Shown: piece by piece, positions 48,561-59,281 of the stretch
Numbering within the stretch: position 1 is the stretch's first letter
Layout of the letters: every line of letters starts with the position of its first letter
Assembly (NCBI GenBank): GCA_033816765.1
Contig: CM066292.1
Span: 2,852,001-2,916,000, forward strand
From: Nothopassalora personata
Taxonomy: Eukaryota > Ascomycota > Dothideomycetes > Mycosphaerellales > Mycosphaerellaceae
Reading direction: 5' to 3'
DNA length: 64,000 nt
Program-made: the position numbers and the translations under genes
Notes under the pieces: model-generated
Databases searched by the model: none
Told to the model about the DNA's origin: nothing
What the model saw: the letters and a program-made list of their open reading frames with translations, nothing else

Positions 48561-49572
48561 TTGTGTTTAGAGCCATGTGTTGAACCCTAGCAGTATCGGC
48601 TTGCGCGGTGTTCTCTTGTCGCGATGTATAGCGAGCACATGATGATGTGGAGATTTTGACAGCGTCAGGAGGGAGAGTTCCATAAAATATAGAAGATAGT
48701 CCGTCAATCCCTACAAGTCACGAGCATCCAATACGTCGGTTGCCTAGCGCGCATTCAATGCGTATGCGTCCTCGTGATCGTCGTGAGCGATGGAGGCGAT
48801 GGCCGGCTAAATGGTGAAATTTTTCGCAAGTATGTGCGAGCTCGAGAGGCAGTTCTTGATCTGTCGTGCATTCGCGATCGCTGTCTGTCCTCGTGCTCAT
48901 CTGGCGCTTGTAGCCGCTCTTAACGAGATATACAGTATCAGCGGGCAGGCATCTGGGTGCAGAAGTAGACGTGAGTCGGCGCTTCAGCTGCCATAACCAC
49001 TGAGAGGCTCGAGCATCGCCAAAGTCAGACTTCGGGGTTCGCGCGTGATATGGTGTATCGCTGTAGCTATATAGCGAAGTGATGGAGCGAGCTCGTGGAA
49101 ATTTGCAAATTCACATTGTCTCAGGCTGATAGCACGGCACGCTGCTCTATGGCGATATGGCAGCTCTATCGCAAGTCGTGATTTCGGAACACCAAACTCT
49201 GCCCACGCCGGTGGGTAAGAGATCGTAAAGAGATCGAATGATGGCAATAGATCTTTGTGCAATCGATCGAAACTCCAGGCGATGGTTCAACCGGCAGCGG
49301 TGATTTCGTCGGCAAATCTCATGGTGATTGTTTCATGCTGGTGATCGCTCAGATTTGTGACGTTTATAGCAAGCAATTGTCCTCGCTACAGCTCCGTTGC
49401 CTGTCTCGCTCACAGTATTCACGGCTCGTATATTGACTCGCCCCTGACGGAGTGTACTCTTGTGAAGAGTAGAAGTTCATCGAGTGCTCGAATAACGACC
49501 CGCATGCTCTGAAATCAACCCCTGACCAACCTACCTCTTGATGCCCCTAGCAGCACAGGATCGGTACCTCCC
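48561..49572. other. Intergenic, no gene seen
   Basis: About 1 kb with only short ORFs; contains the upstream region of the RBR gene. Confidence 0.45.
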
Positions 49573-51216
49573 ATGGAGAATTACGAATGCATAAGCTGCA
49601 CCGAATCTCTGTTCGGCCGCCCCAGTACCGTCCCCCGCCCCACTACCATCGACGGTCTCAACACTATCATCCACGACAAGGTCTGCGGCGACTGTCTCGT
49701 CCACATCTTCGATGAAGCGGTCCAGCACGAAGCCAACTTCCCTCCGAAATGGGGTGAGACAGTCCTTGATCCGGAGCGATACCGCGACGTCCTCAGTGCA
49801 GATTATATGCAGCGTTACGCTCAGCGGGAGGGAGAGTGGTCTCATGCTGCGCTGGACCGCGTATACTGCAATGCACGTCTCCAAGGCGCAGCAGCCGATT
49901 GTGGGAACTTCCTGGGTGGGCGAGCAGGGGCGAGACTACTAGCGCAATGTGCCAAATGCCAGAGATGGACGTGCAAGCACTGTCGTGAGCTCATTCCAGT
50001 GGGGCGCAATGCGAACCATTACTGCGACCCAAACATTGAACGCCAGGATCTTGCGAGGGCCTTTGAGAGCCTCGAAAGGGGCAGGGATTATCAGCAGTGT
50101 CCACGATGCGGCCAGAAGCTTATGCTTGCTGCTGGATGTCACCATATGCAGTGTACACATCCGTGCAACACGTGGTTCTGTTTTCTTTGCGGCGCCGAAT
50201 GTGATGCCTCGTACTCTCACTTTCAGCAGAGGGATAATGATGGGAGGTGTGCGCTGTGGCCGAGGATCAACAACCCTGGGGGACAACAGGCTCGGCCCCC
50301 TGTGTTCAATCCAGGTCTGATGGCTGATCTTCAAGGCGCCTTTGAACCGGGAGGCAACGCCGGAGCGGATCTGCGACAGCAGCAAGAAGAGCTGCTGAGA
50401 GGTGCGGGTCGTCATTTTGGGCAGGGTCTTGCTCCATGGCGAGACAATGCTCGGCAAGCTGAACCTCGAAATCATTTTCCTGCTCTCGAAGCGGGAGAAC
50501 CGGACGAAGGTAACCAGGAAGGTGGAGATCGTCTGGCCCTTTTGCCTTTTGAGGGACCGCTGCAGGACCAGGGCGGCGGCCAGAGACAAGGAAGAGCGGC
50601 GGCAGGTGGTGCAATATCGTTGGAGAAACGGCTGACTGATGTCATGAGTCGCCTAGCGATCATTTCTAGCAGAGTATTGGCAATGACGGAGTTCGAATGC
50701 GATGATCCCAATGATGATTTCCTGGCCAAGGCACGCCAACTCCATGTCGGCGTACGAACCCATCGAGTAAACGCCCAGAGAGGGGCCGACCATCATCAAG
50801 CGGAGTATGACTGGGCAAAGACACAATATGAAGCTCTTCACAAGCTGACCATCCAGGATAATGGGTGGCAGCGAGCCTTACAAATCGCTCGCACGCCGCG
50901 ACTGTGGACTCAATGGATCGCCGAGAACCTCCTAGATCCCAGGATGACCCGTGTCACTGCTGTCGCTGACGCTGAGCGGTCTGGAGGCTTGTTTGAGCGG
51001 GTTCCGAACGCTGGTGCACTCATGATGGGTCTAAACACTGGGCGCCATCCTGGCCAAGATCGTGGTGGCGCCTTCGGGAATCAGCCTGGAGATGGCTTTC
51101 ATCCATATCACCCGGGATTTCTGGGTCAACGAGCTGGGAATCTGGCGTTCCAGCCTCCGGGCCTTGATGGACGACACATGGGTTTGGCCGCTGGCTGGGG
51201 ACGTAGGCGTCGCTAG
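49573..51216 (+). CDS. RBR-type (RING-IBR-RING) E3 ubiquitin ligase
   Basis: 547 aa, single exon. RBR ligases take ubiquitin from an E2 onto a cysteine of their second RING before passing it on. The N-terminus has paired cysteines (C6/C9 and C38/C41 in KVCGDC) like a RING1. The IBR region spans about 92-165 (VYCNARLQG, CAKCQRWTCKHC). RING2 is at about 176-212 (CPRCGQKLMLAAGCHHMQC then TWFCFLCG), where the Cys of AGCHH is the expected catalytic residue. The remaining 330 residues are Gly/Gln/Arg-rich, with a short coiled coil and a WDKTQ-like helix, and contain no known domain. It resembles the expanded fungal RBR family of unknown substrates. RING1 is degenerate. Confidence 0.82.
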   Translation: MENYECISCTESLFGRPSTVPRPTTIDGLNTIIHDKVCGDCLVHIFDEAVQHEANFPPKWGETVLDPERYRDVLSADYMQRYAQREGEWSHAALDRVYCNARLQGAAADCGNFLGGRAGARLLAQCAKCQRWTCKHCRELIPVGRNANHYCDPNIERQDLARAFESLERGRDYQQCPRCGQKLMLAAGCHHMQCTHPCNTWFCFLCGAECDASYSHFQQRDNDGRCALWPRINNPGGQQARPPVFNPGLMADLQGAFEPGGNAGADLRQQQEELLRGAGRHFGQGLAPWRDNARQAEPRNHFPALEAGEPDEGNQEGGDRLALLPFEGPLQDQGGGQRQGRAAAGGAISLEKRLTDVMSRLAIISSRVLAMTEFECDDPNDDFLAKARQLHVGVRTHRVNAQRGADHHQAEYDWAKTQYEALHKLTIQDNGWQRALQIARTPRLWTQWIAENLLDPRMTRVTAVADAERSGGLFERVPNAGALMMGLNTGRHPGQDRGGAFGNQPGDGFHPYHPGFLGQRAGNLAFQPPGLDGRHMGLAAGWGRRRR

Positions 51217-51497
51217 ACACCGAGTCTGTTCGAGCTTGGTACCCTGGGGTCAGCGAGAGCCCATGGCAAAAGATATGTCCAGCGCCTGTCCAAACAGTAC
51301 GGATATTTTGAGCTGTGTGAAAAGCTCTGAGCAGCTGCGACACGGCAATTGTACTCGAAGCCAGGCCCGCGTCAACGCTTCCCTCTAGGGAGCAGTCTCT
51401 GCGCCGCGGTGAGGCTATCGTGGCGATTGAGAGGTAATTGCGTCCATGTACAGGCGGCCGATTCTTTTGTTGAGAGCCGCCGCAGTGCCCTGACCAT

Positions 51498-53315
51498 TCA
51501 CTCCTTGATGCCAACAATCACCAAATTCCTCGGACTCAACTTGTAGTCGAACACTGGCTCGACCCAAGCCTCCTGCACTTCGTTCTGCTCTTTCAGCCAC
51601 AGCCATCGATCAACAACGATGGTAGCTTCGATCACTCCTGCCGAGAACGCCATCAAACTCCAGATGACACTCAGATCTTTCTTGCCGCTTTGGTACTGCT
51701 TGTCATAGTTCTCAATTTCAAGGTCCGTTATATCACCCATCTTCTGCTTGAATAGGTCTCCTTTCTCGGTGTCATTCATGAGCTTTTCCAGCGCCCCACG
51801 CACGTAGGTGGTGAAGCTGTCGTAACACGACTTCCGTAAACTGCCGATCACAATTGGAGTCCCTCCGCTGCTGTGACCAGCTGGACTGCTGCCTCCTACA
51901 CATTCTAGTGTGGGCGGGCCCACGATACCGCGGTCCAAGAAGATCCTCTGCAGTAGAGCACGATAGAAGTGACGGGTGAAGAATGATTCGCTGTCCTTGT
52001 GACCCCAGTTGCCAGGTGCTTGAACCGCCATCATGCGTGAGGTGATGTTGAGTCGCACACCCTTGTCAGTACTCTGTACGTTATCTCCGTTGTAGTAGTT
52101 GCATAGTCGTGAGGACATTGGAAAGCCATGGGGATCGCACGCTTCACCAAGTTTCGCAAGGCGAGGATGTTCATGTGTGGTGGGCCGCAGCTCCGGTAGC
52201 TTATAGGTGGCCGGACCTAGACGTTCGGTCACAAGATTGTAACAGCAGCCGACCATTGCCACCGCTTTGACTTCATCGTTGAGTAGCAGAGAACGGAGAC
52301 CGTGATGGACCAGATTTCCACAGGAATGTAGAGACATAACCATGAGGTTCTTCTTTGCGGCAGGAATGCTTGCAATGACTCCCGACAGGTCGCCGTCTTG
52401 TATACGATGCTCGACGTACTGGATTTTGCCGGTGCCGGCGGTAGGCATCTCGACTGTCGGCGTGGATGCGGCCTCATCTGCACTTGAATCTGCAGGCGTG
52501 GGTAGACTGACAGGCGCAACTGGCTTTGGCTCTGGCTCAGACTTCGCCCCTTCACGTCCCTCTCTAAATGCTTTCTTGTTCCTCATGATTTTCTGCTTCT
52601 CCGTGAGCTTAGCGAAGACGTCGAGTTCCTTTGCTCGCTCGGCATTTTCTTGCTTGCTCTCGACTGCAATGATGTTCTGATTGTACGGCTCGCTCGCTAA
52701 TGCTCGACCAAGGTAGTTCTGACCTGAGCCAAAGTCCACCAGGTGCGTTAAAGATTCGTCCTTGTGCTGCGCGATATCACCCATCAATTTGTTGAGGTAC
52801 CATGCGAATAGACCCACCTCGTGTACTTTCTTCACATTCATACCAACAGCTACATGCCGCGCCAGCTTCTGGGTAGGCTTCATCGCTCTATTGCGGAAGC
52901 ATTGCGTGCCTCCCGGCTTTCTATTGAGCAGATGCTTTCGCACTGTTCGAATGTAGACCAGTAAAGTCTTTGGCGGCAGTGGTCCGTTTCTCCACGTCAG
53001 GAGCTGCTCGTCCTGTAGCGCATCCAACAGCGACAGATCCTCACGCATGAGCAGATCCAGAATATCCATCACATCATGCGCTGTGAAAAAGGCCCTCCAG
53101 TCCTCTGGCAATATTCGAGAATAGAGGCTTGGGGTGCTGGTGAAGAAGTCGAGGATATGTACGCCACCACACAGATTCCGCAGCATATCGTTGGTACCAA
53201 CGAACTCTAGCAGTGAGTCGACATACTGTTCTGCGCTGGAGAAGACATCGGTATGTGGCAATGGATTTTCTGGACCAATCTTTTCTTGAGGCGTGATCGA
53301 GGCTGCTTCAGCCAT
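51498..53315 (-). CDS. METTL25/RRNAD1-like methyltransferase-domain protein
   Basis: 605 aa, single exon, start MAEAASITPQEKIGPENP at 53315. The SAM-binding loop is at about 192 (THLVDFGSGQNYLGRALA), followed by AVESKQENAERAKELD. Then come the family blocks LMVMSLHSCGNLVHHGLRSL (about 325) and AVAMVGCCYNLVTER (about 350), where the CCYN motif is typical of the METTL25 group. A low-complexity Pro/Ala/Glu insertion (about 260-300) separates the two halves of the Rossmann fold. The N-terminal 190 residues match the helical region before the fold. METTL25 proteins are putative methyltransferases with no well-settled substrate. The stop lies about 280 bp from the convergent RBR gene. Confidence 0.85.
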   Translation of the reverse strand: MAEAASITPQEKIGPENPLPHTDVFSSAEQYVDSLLEFVGTNDMLRNLCGGVHILDFFTSTPSLYSRILPEDWRAFFTAHDVMDILDLLMREDLSLLDALQDEQLLTWRNGPLPPKTLLVYIRTVRKHLLNRKPGGTQCFRNRAMKPTQKLARHVAVGMNVKKVHEVGLFAWYLNKLMGDIAQHKDESLTHLVDFGSGQNYLGRALASEPYNQNIIAVESKQENAERAKELDVFAKLTEKQKIMRNKKAFREGREGAKSEPEPKPVAPVSLPTPADSSADEAASTPTVEMPTAGTGKIQYVEHRIQDGDLSGVIASIPAAKKNLMVMSLHSCGNLVHHGLRSLLLNDEVKAVAMVGCCYNLVTERLGPATYKLPELRPTTHEHPRLAKLGEACDPHGFPMSSRLCNYYNGDNVQSTDKGVRLNITSRMMAVQAPGNWGHKDSESFFTRHFYRALLQRIFLDRGIVGPPTLECVGGSSPAGHSSGGTPIVIGSLRKSCYDSFTTYVRGALEKLMNDTEKGDLFKQKMGDITDLEIENYDKQYQSGKKDLSVIWSLMAFSAGVIEATIVVDRWLWLKEQNEVQEAWVEPVFDYKLSPRNLVIVGIKE

Positions 53316-53674
53316 GTTCAGGGATGGTCTTCGTATCTTCTTCCCAGCGTGGTTCTCTTCTACGCAAGTCCTGGTCGTCAGACCTGGTTTATAACAAGAA
53401 ACTGTTCATTAAAGTATGGATGACAACAAAGAGTCAGGAACTCATACCGAGCGCGTCTCTAGCGTGATCACAGATCGGAAGTGTGGCGCAGTCATCGCGC
53501 TTACCCCTGCACGTTGATCTTTTGAGGTCTCAGATACTCTACACGGACACAAGCCATTGCACTTCTATCGTGGTTAGTCCTTCGAGCAGATGAGGAGGAA
53601 TCAGAGCCAGTGACACAGAGCAAAGTCTTCAAGTAGAACAGCCGGCGTTTCCACTACAAGACACCCATACAGCC
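53316..53674. promoter_or_regulatory. Divergent intergenic region of METTL25-like and SNARE genes
   Basis: About 360 bp between two divergent start codons. No ORF of note; expected to hold both promoters. Confidence 0.4.
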
Positions 53675-54432
53675 ATGTCGGACGACCCCTTCCTCGCAGC
53701 CCAGGCTGATGTCTTGTTGCTACTGGACCAGACTCGATCACAGCTCAAGTCGTACCTTCGCATACGGTCAACAAGCTCTGCTTCACCAGAACTGGTCGAG
53801 GCAAGGCAAGAACTGGAATCGACCCTCACAGATCTTTCCGCAGACCTTCAAGATCTTGTAGACAGCGTGAAAGCGGTCGAAGGCGATCCCTACCGCTATG
53901 GCCTGGACGTTGCAGAGGTCGGTCGTCGCAGGAAACTGGTGCAAGACGTTGCGAAAGAGGTCAAAGACATGCATCAACAGCTCAATGCGACCGCAGCACA
54001 GGCGGATGCTCAACTAGCGCACCCAGACAACTTTGCAGTGGACGCGGAAGATATGGGCGATGAGTATGGCGAGTGGGAAGAGCAGAGACAGATGGAGATT
54101 ATGCACGAGCAAGATGAGGCACTTGATGGCGTGTTTCAGACCGTAGGCAATCTCAGGATGCAAGCAGATACTATGGGCAGAGAGCTTGAAGAGCAGGCTG
54201 AACTACTGGAAGATACGGAGAATATTACCGACCGCGTCACTGGGAAGCTGGAAAATGGAATGAAGAAGATTCGATACGTGATCGAGAAGAACGAGGGTAA
54301 GCTATCAACTCGTTGCGTCGCTGGATATAGGGCACCCGGACTGATTACGTTGCAGACAAGTACTCGAGCTGCTGCATTGCTGCATTGATCTTCGTGCTCA
54401 TCCTGCTGCTCATACTGGTCATCGTCCTATGA
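53675..54432 (+). CDS. TLG1: Tlg1/syntaxin-6-like Qc-SNARE
   Basis: Two exons, 53675-54296 and 54356-54432, with a 59-bp intron (GTAAGC, CTGATTAC, GCAG). Total 232 aa. The N-terminal 100 residues form the syntaxin-6-like helical domain, starting DPFLAAQADVLLLLDQTRSQ. The SNARE helix runs about 143-203 with FQTVGNLRMQADTMGRELEE and a central Gln in EEQAELLED. The second exon supplies the membrane anchor (CCIAALIFVLILLLILVIVL) ending at the C-terminus. It would act in retrograde traffic from endosomes to the late Golgi. Without splicing the anchor is lost, which supports the intron. Confidence 0.88.
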
Positions 54433-54600
54433 CCAACAGTATCGCCTTGTGAACAACAGCATATGTCTGCCTCAGGCACGCTTGCATCGAGATCCTTGCA
54501 CCTGTGGCGCAGCACCTTCCTGCTCACCTCCACTTTCGCGGATATCACTTCGCGGAGCGATGCCAACATCGCCAGCGACGACACCGGTGTCCAGCACAAT

Positions 54601-55189
54601 ATGAGCGGTGACAGTAAGTGTCTAACCGAGGCTTAGAACGCATAGGTACTGACGCACTACAGGATCACACCCACTCCTTCAGCAGACTGCCTTGAGCGTC
54701 AATCCGTTCATCGATCTGCCCAAAGCGCCAACGCTCCCGCATAACTATGCCTCGCTACCCTCTACGCTACCGCCTTCGGCACTGAACTCAGCTCCAGCGC
54801 CCTCGAATCCAGAGCTGCCGGCATACGTGACTTCATCGTCAGGCTTCGCAGCACATCCCAGGACTATCGTCGCACAGAACAAGTCACTACTTGAGCAGAT
54901 TGAGAAGCAGCGCAAGGACGCTCAGAAGCAGGTGCAGGAATGGGAGCAGAGTATCAGAGATCGAGAGCTTGCGGAGAGACGGAGGAAGGCACCGGGATAT
55001 CTAGACACTGGTATTGCCTTGCTGCAGCCAGAAAGACCGAAGGCTGAGATTGGGGATGTGGCTAGCAAGAACCTTATGGATGAACCTGCAACAGCTGAGG
55101 TTGATGGTGCGGCGCGGCGGGGTGACAAGGATGTGAGCGATCTAGGTGATGCGCTCGACAGAGCATTCGGACGAAGCGAGATGGGCTAG
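54601..55189 (+). CDS. Uncharacterised coiled-coil protein with a 13-nt first exon
   Basis: Proposed exons are 54601-54613 (ATGAGCGGTGACA) and 54663-55189, with a 49-bp intron (GTAAGT, CTAAC, TACAG). Total 179 aa, beginning MSGDRSHPLLQQTALSVNPF. Without the intron the ORF starts at 54692 (MSVNPFIDLPKAP). The N-terminal third is Pro-rich. The middle (about 85-125) is a charged coiled coil, SLLEQIEKQRKDAQKQVQEW. The tail is acidic and ends DLGDALDRAFGRSEMG. I do not recognise the family. It begins only about 170 bp after the SNARE gene on the same strand. Confidence 0.6.
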
Positions 55190-55296
55190 CAAACGGTGGT
55201 GCCGCGGGATCAACCACAACTCCCGAACTCGAGCTTGGGCACCCCACCATCCATGTAACAATACCGGCTCGATAACAAGGAGTCAATGCGCCCAGC

Positions 55297-55725
55297 ATGG
55301 GTTGGACAAAAGGTGGCTGGGAGTTTGGGTTCCATCTAACCAACCTCGCCGATTTTACACCGTCCGACACGACCGAGTATGAACAACACGAGCAGTATCA
55401 GATCCTCCTTATCAAGGCTTGGCTGTTTGCTGAGGAAAAAGGGTTTCCTGCCATGCAGAATGCTATCATGCGCCACTTCTTCGACGAAATTGACGAACAA
55501 TTTTTGAGCGAGGACGTGTTGCAGGAAGGACTGCTCAAGACACGACTTGGGACGCCCATGCGCAAGGCGCTGATCGAGGAGCTCATCTGGCTGATGGAAA
55601 CCACGAGAACGGTATATGATGACGGCGAAGAGGTCGAGGAGGACGGGACGATGTTGGAACGCTTGAAGCTTGATTCCTTTTTTTGGATTCGACCAAGATT
55701 ACGACGAAGAATGGGATGTTACTGA
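55297..55725 (+). CDS. BTB/POZ-type protein fragment (C-terminal half only)
   Basis: 142 aa with segments YQILLIKAWLFAEEKGFPAM and QNAIMRHFFDEIDEQF. These are typical of the helices that follow the BTB fold in fungal BTB proteins (LY.LAEKY..P.LQN). The BTB fold itself is absent upstream, where the previous gene ends about 100 bp away. The C-terminal run FFWIRPRLRRRMGCY follows a T-run (55676-55685) that may mark a frameshift. It could be a truncated gene or a small independent adaptor. Fairly low confidence in function. Confidence 0.45.
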   Translation: MGWTKGGWEFGFHLTNLADFTPSDTTEYEQHEQYQILLIKAWLFAEEKGFPAMQNAIMRHFFDEIDEQFLSEDVLQEGLLKTRLGTPMRKALIEELIWLMETTRTVYDDGEEVEEDGTMLERLKLDSFFWIRPRLRRRMGCY

Positions 55726-56238
55726 GAAGCGCTGTCTCAAGAGAGGAACTGCGGACCATTATCTTGTTAAGGAGGCATAGCTCGACGCAGTCCCCTCGCA
55801 TGGATTGCCACCCTGTGGGCTACTCAGCTACGCGGCAGCATGTTCGAGCAATGACGCGTGCATTCATTGGGAGACGACGCACTTGGCGGAGGAACAAAGT
55901 AATGGCACTGGCGATTGACGACTGTTCACATGGGTACTGCGGCTTGGAGATACGCCCGCATCGGCACCAGCGCTGTTTGAGATGTTAGCCAATAGCGCAC
56001 TCATCAGTTCCTCTTAACCACCACTGCTTCCTCCATGCCTGTGCAGTCACGCATTGAGCGCTGTATTCCCCACCACTTGGCCACAAACTATAACAAGCTC
56101 GAGAGCTCATGCAGGTCAGGTTTGGGCCCTCTCTATGATGTTGGACCCCCCTCCCTTTCCACCAAAAAATAGCGTGCATTACAAAGCACGGAATATGGCT
56201 ACACAGGGTTGCCACTAATCTTCAGCCGCACGTTGATC
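55726..56238. other. No gene recognised
   Basis: Overlapping short ORFs; no clear coding signal between the BTB-like fragment and the epimerase pseudogene. Confidence 0.4.
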
Positions 56239-57438
56239 CCAACAAACATGTTCATCGTCGGTCCCGGCCTCACCGGCTGGAATGTGCTTGACTTGCCGAA
56301 GGATATTCTGTCACCGGCTTTGTCAGAAGGAAAGAGCATGGCGAACAGATCAAGAAGTCCGGTGCGCAAGTTGTACATGGCGACTTGAACGATGAGAAGG
56401 CCATCGCAGAGCAGGTCGTGCAACATGATGTCACATTCCATACTGGTTCGTCGCCCGTCGCGATGGAATAGGACTTTTGCTAAAACGAAGTCAGCAACGG
56501 CGGACCATCTGGTCAGCTGAAGCAGTCCTCGAAAGCTTCAAACAACGTGCATCATCCGGAAAAGGCACAATCTTCACCCATAACTCTGGCACATCCCTCT
56601 TGACCGACTTCCCCATGGTCAAGAACAACCAGAAGTCCCGCGACATCTACCACGACTACGATCGTCAGGAAGTCGACTGCCTCCCGGACGATGCGTCTCA
56701 TCATGGGATCGACCTAGCAATCGTCAATGCGCAGAACGAGCTAGGCGAGAAAGGCCAAGATCGCTCTCATGATCCCTGCCTTGATCTACGGTTTCCATTC
56801 TGATCACGGACGGCTTGGCATCCAGATTCCAACCACTTGAAGTGAATGGGTTATAGGTCCGTGCCCGTTCACAAGCTAGATATATATAGCTACCTTTCTT
56901 CCTTTGTAGACACAACAATCAAGACACACATGCATCACCCATCAAGTCAACCTCGACTCGCTTTGCGTTGAAGCATGGTTTCGCCACGCACGTGGGCAAA
57001 GGCGAGGGTGTCGAGAGCAATATCCATGTCAAAGACCTCGCTCGCGCATACATTGGTGTTCTGCACTACATGGAGTCATCACCCCCCGCCAAAGTTCTAG
57101 AGAATCCTTACTACTTTTGCGAAGCTACTCGGGACCAGGAGCCGAGCTGGAAAGACGTCGCTGAGCTTATCGGGGAGGAATCACACAAAGCTGGAAAGAT
57201 CAAGGATCCGAAGCCTCGGGGGTTGAAGGAGGAGTTGTGGGGAGATCTGTTCAGAGAGTCTACAGCAGGACCGGTCATTGGACTGAACAGCAGAAGTCGT
57301 ACTGTTAGGCTGAGGGAATTGGGGTGGAAGCCAAAGGAGAAGGATTGGAGGGCGAGCTATGTTGAAGATGAGCTCTCTCAGATCTTGAAGGAGGAGAATG
57401 GAGGCTTTGCTGGGTACAAGGGCACGGTGGCGAGCTGA
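56239..57438 (+). pseudogene. NAD(P)-binding epimerase/dehydratase-type pseudogene
   Basis: A Rossmann-fold start, MFIVGPGLTGWNVLDL (56239), shifts frame to GYSVTGFVRRKEHGEQIKK and AQVVHGDLNDEKAIAEQVVQ (56303-56440). It continues as AVLESFKQRASSGKGTIF with HNSGTSLLTDF (56524-56620), then DLAIVNAQNELGEK, where one extra G near 56750 breaks the frame before AKIALMIPALIYGF. The last part (56968-57438) is open: NIHVKDLARAYIGVLHYMES and a Lys-rich C-terminus. The order matches NmrA/extended-SDR family proteins that bind NAD(P). Several frameshifts and a stop (56469) disable it, although the 157-aa terminal ORF could still be expressed. Confidence 0.7.
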
Positions 57439-58043
57439 TTCAATGACAATAGTACTGGCGACAGTCTTGACTATCCTGGCCATCGAGAAAGGCCTATCCA
57501 GCGAAATGTTGAGCCTGAATTTGCAAAGATCCGGCGCAGGCTGGGACATCGCATATCGCACAGCCAGGACAAGTTTCAGGCTCAAGTCGGATCCTTCCTA
57601 TCGTATTCGCAGCAATGGTACGTGTATCGTCTCTGGCACAGTCGTTGTTGCCTGAGGCCGACGTACGTCAGCGAATCCTTCGGGAATGTGGCAGTGCCGA
57701 GCGAACCTTCTTGGAACTGGTCAGCCGCACTTCCTCCAACACAGGCAGCCATTCAACTTCCTTCCACACTACAACACCAACGGCCCTGACGTCCAAGCCT
57801 TGCTCGCGTGACGATCCCGTGGCACAGTGCTAGGCGTGACTTGCAGCTGTTATCTGGGGTGTGCAATTGTGATTGATGGTGGTTAAGTATGCCGACTTCC
57901 TTTGACACTATTCCATGAATATCATCTCTGAATTGCGAGGACATCTCATCGTCAGTGCAACGAGTCTCGAACACATTTTGACATACCAACAACTTTCACG
58001 ATCGATCGGACTTCTCGCAACTTGCCCACATCACACCACATTC
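57439..58043. other. Intergenic, no gene seen
   Basis: Short ORFs only; contains the upstream region of the glycine-rich gene. Confidence 0.45.
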
Positions 58044-58368
58044 ATGGGCTGCGGCGGATCAAAGCCATCATACGGCGGCGGTAGCAACTATCGCAGCAGA
58101 CCGATGAGGCATGGGTACGGGCACTCTGAATCTGCTAGTGCTGGTGAGATATCCCCCTGTCATACAGTTGAAGAATCGATTCTGACCTTGTGAGAAAGGC
58201 ATATTCGCATCAAGTGGAGGCGGCGTCTCGTCAGGACATCATCACGGCGGACACCACGGGGGAGGATTCGTCGGCGGAGGCGACGGGGGAGGTGGTGGTG
58301 GAGGAGGAGCATCAGGATGTGGAGGTGGAGGAGGAGGAGGAGGCGGCGGCGGCGGCGGCGGCTGCTAG
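58044..58368 (+). CDS. Small glycine-rich MGCGGSK protein, likely lipid-anchored
   Basis: Two exons, 58044-58143 and 58199-58368, with a 55-bp intron (GTGAGA to AAAG) and consistent phase. Total 89 aa. The N-terminus MGCGGSKPSYGGG has Gly2, Cys3 and Ser6, the pattern of an N-myristoylation site with an adjacent palmitoylation Cys, so membrane attachment is likely. Exon 2 codes for His/Gly-rich (GHHHGGHHGGG) and then almost pure glycine with three further Cys, ending GGGC. The DNA of the glycine run is GGA/GGC triplet repeat and may vary in length. An upstream open frame from 57915 is less likely. The function is unknown. Confidence 0.6.
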
Positions 58369-58568
58369 ATAATGTCGACCTGAATTGATAGCAAGGATAC
58401 CCAGACAAGGGACCGGGATGCTGCATGAAATGATTGAACTCATTTCCGACACCACCTCTGGCCGCGTTCTTCTCTTTCATTTTCGCCGTATCAATTCTGT
58501 GAGATGCATGGCAGTTTCTTTCTTGGCCTAACAACGACTAATACAAGCTTCGAGCCGGGAATCACGAC

Positions 58569-59243
58569 ATGAGCCTCCACATCCGCCAACAAGCCATGGC
58601 CGAAGCAGAAGCAGAAGCAGAAGCAGATTCTTCTAGCGACGCTTCCCACTCCAGTCTCGATGAGCGTGAGCAAGAGGCCGAAGACGACTGGAGCGAGCCA
58701 GTGTCACGACCACTCCGCTTCTCCAACGACTGTCCAGCCCTTCCCGCAGACCGAGGACCGGGCTTCCCTCACATTGTCATCACCCGCGACTTCGACGAAG
58801 GGTCAGACACTAGCAGCCTGACAGTCGCAGATGGCGTGGCGACTTTCCTCTGGAACTGGGATCGCGTCCAATTGTACAAATTCTTCGACATGTCCAGGGA
58901 ACAATTCGAGATCCATTACGACGCGCCGCGGGCTCCGATCCGGGATATGCTGATCACCAGGCAAGGGTCTACTGTGATGGTGAGCTCGACTTGTGTTCGA
59001 TACTTTTGCGCTGACAGAAGCCAGGCGGGCTTCAGGATTCCAGATATGTACGGCGGCATGGAATGGGATCCGCAGCTGGTGTTCTCAATCGAGGCCGACG
59101 GGAAGTGGATTGGGAGGATGTGCTCCGAGGCGACAGGGCGAGAGGCAATCGAAATGTTCGGCAAGTCGTTTGCGAAAGCATTGTTTTACCATGAGGTATG
59201 GAATCTGAGGGGGAGTGCGAAAGTCACGGTATATCATGATTAG
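58569..59243 (+). CDS. Uncharacterised protein
   Basis: 224 aa, single exon; an inner ATG at 58596 (MAEAEAEAEAD) is a second possible start. The first 45 residues are acidic with an AE repeat. The rest looks like a compact alpha/beta domain with FPHIVITRDFDEGSDTSSLT, WNWDRVQLYKFF and EVWNLRGSAKVTVYHD at the C-terminus. Two cysteines are near VSSTCVRYFCADRS. No membrane segment, signal peptide or known motif. I do not recognise the family. Confidence 0.6.
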   Translation: MSLHIRQQAMAEAEAEAEADSSSDASHSSLDEREQEAEDDWSEPVSRPLRFSNDCPALPADRGPGFPHIVITRDFDEGSDTSSLTVADGVATFLWNWDRVQLYKFFDMSREQFEIHYDAPRAPIRDMLITRQGSTVMVSSTCVRYFCADRSQAGFRIPDMYGGMEWDPQLVFSIEADGKWIGRMCSEATGREAIEMFGKSFAKALFYHEVWNLRGSAKVTVYHD

Positions 59244-59281
59244 GTGCAAAGGAGACGAAGTATCACGACGCTACCTGCTCT

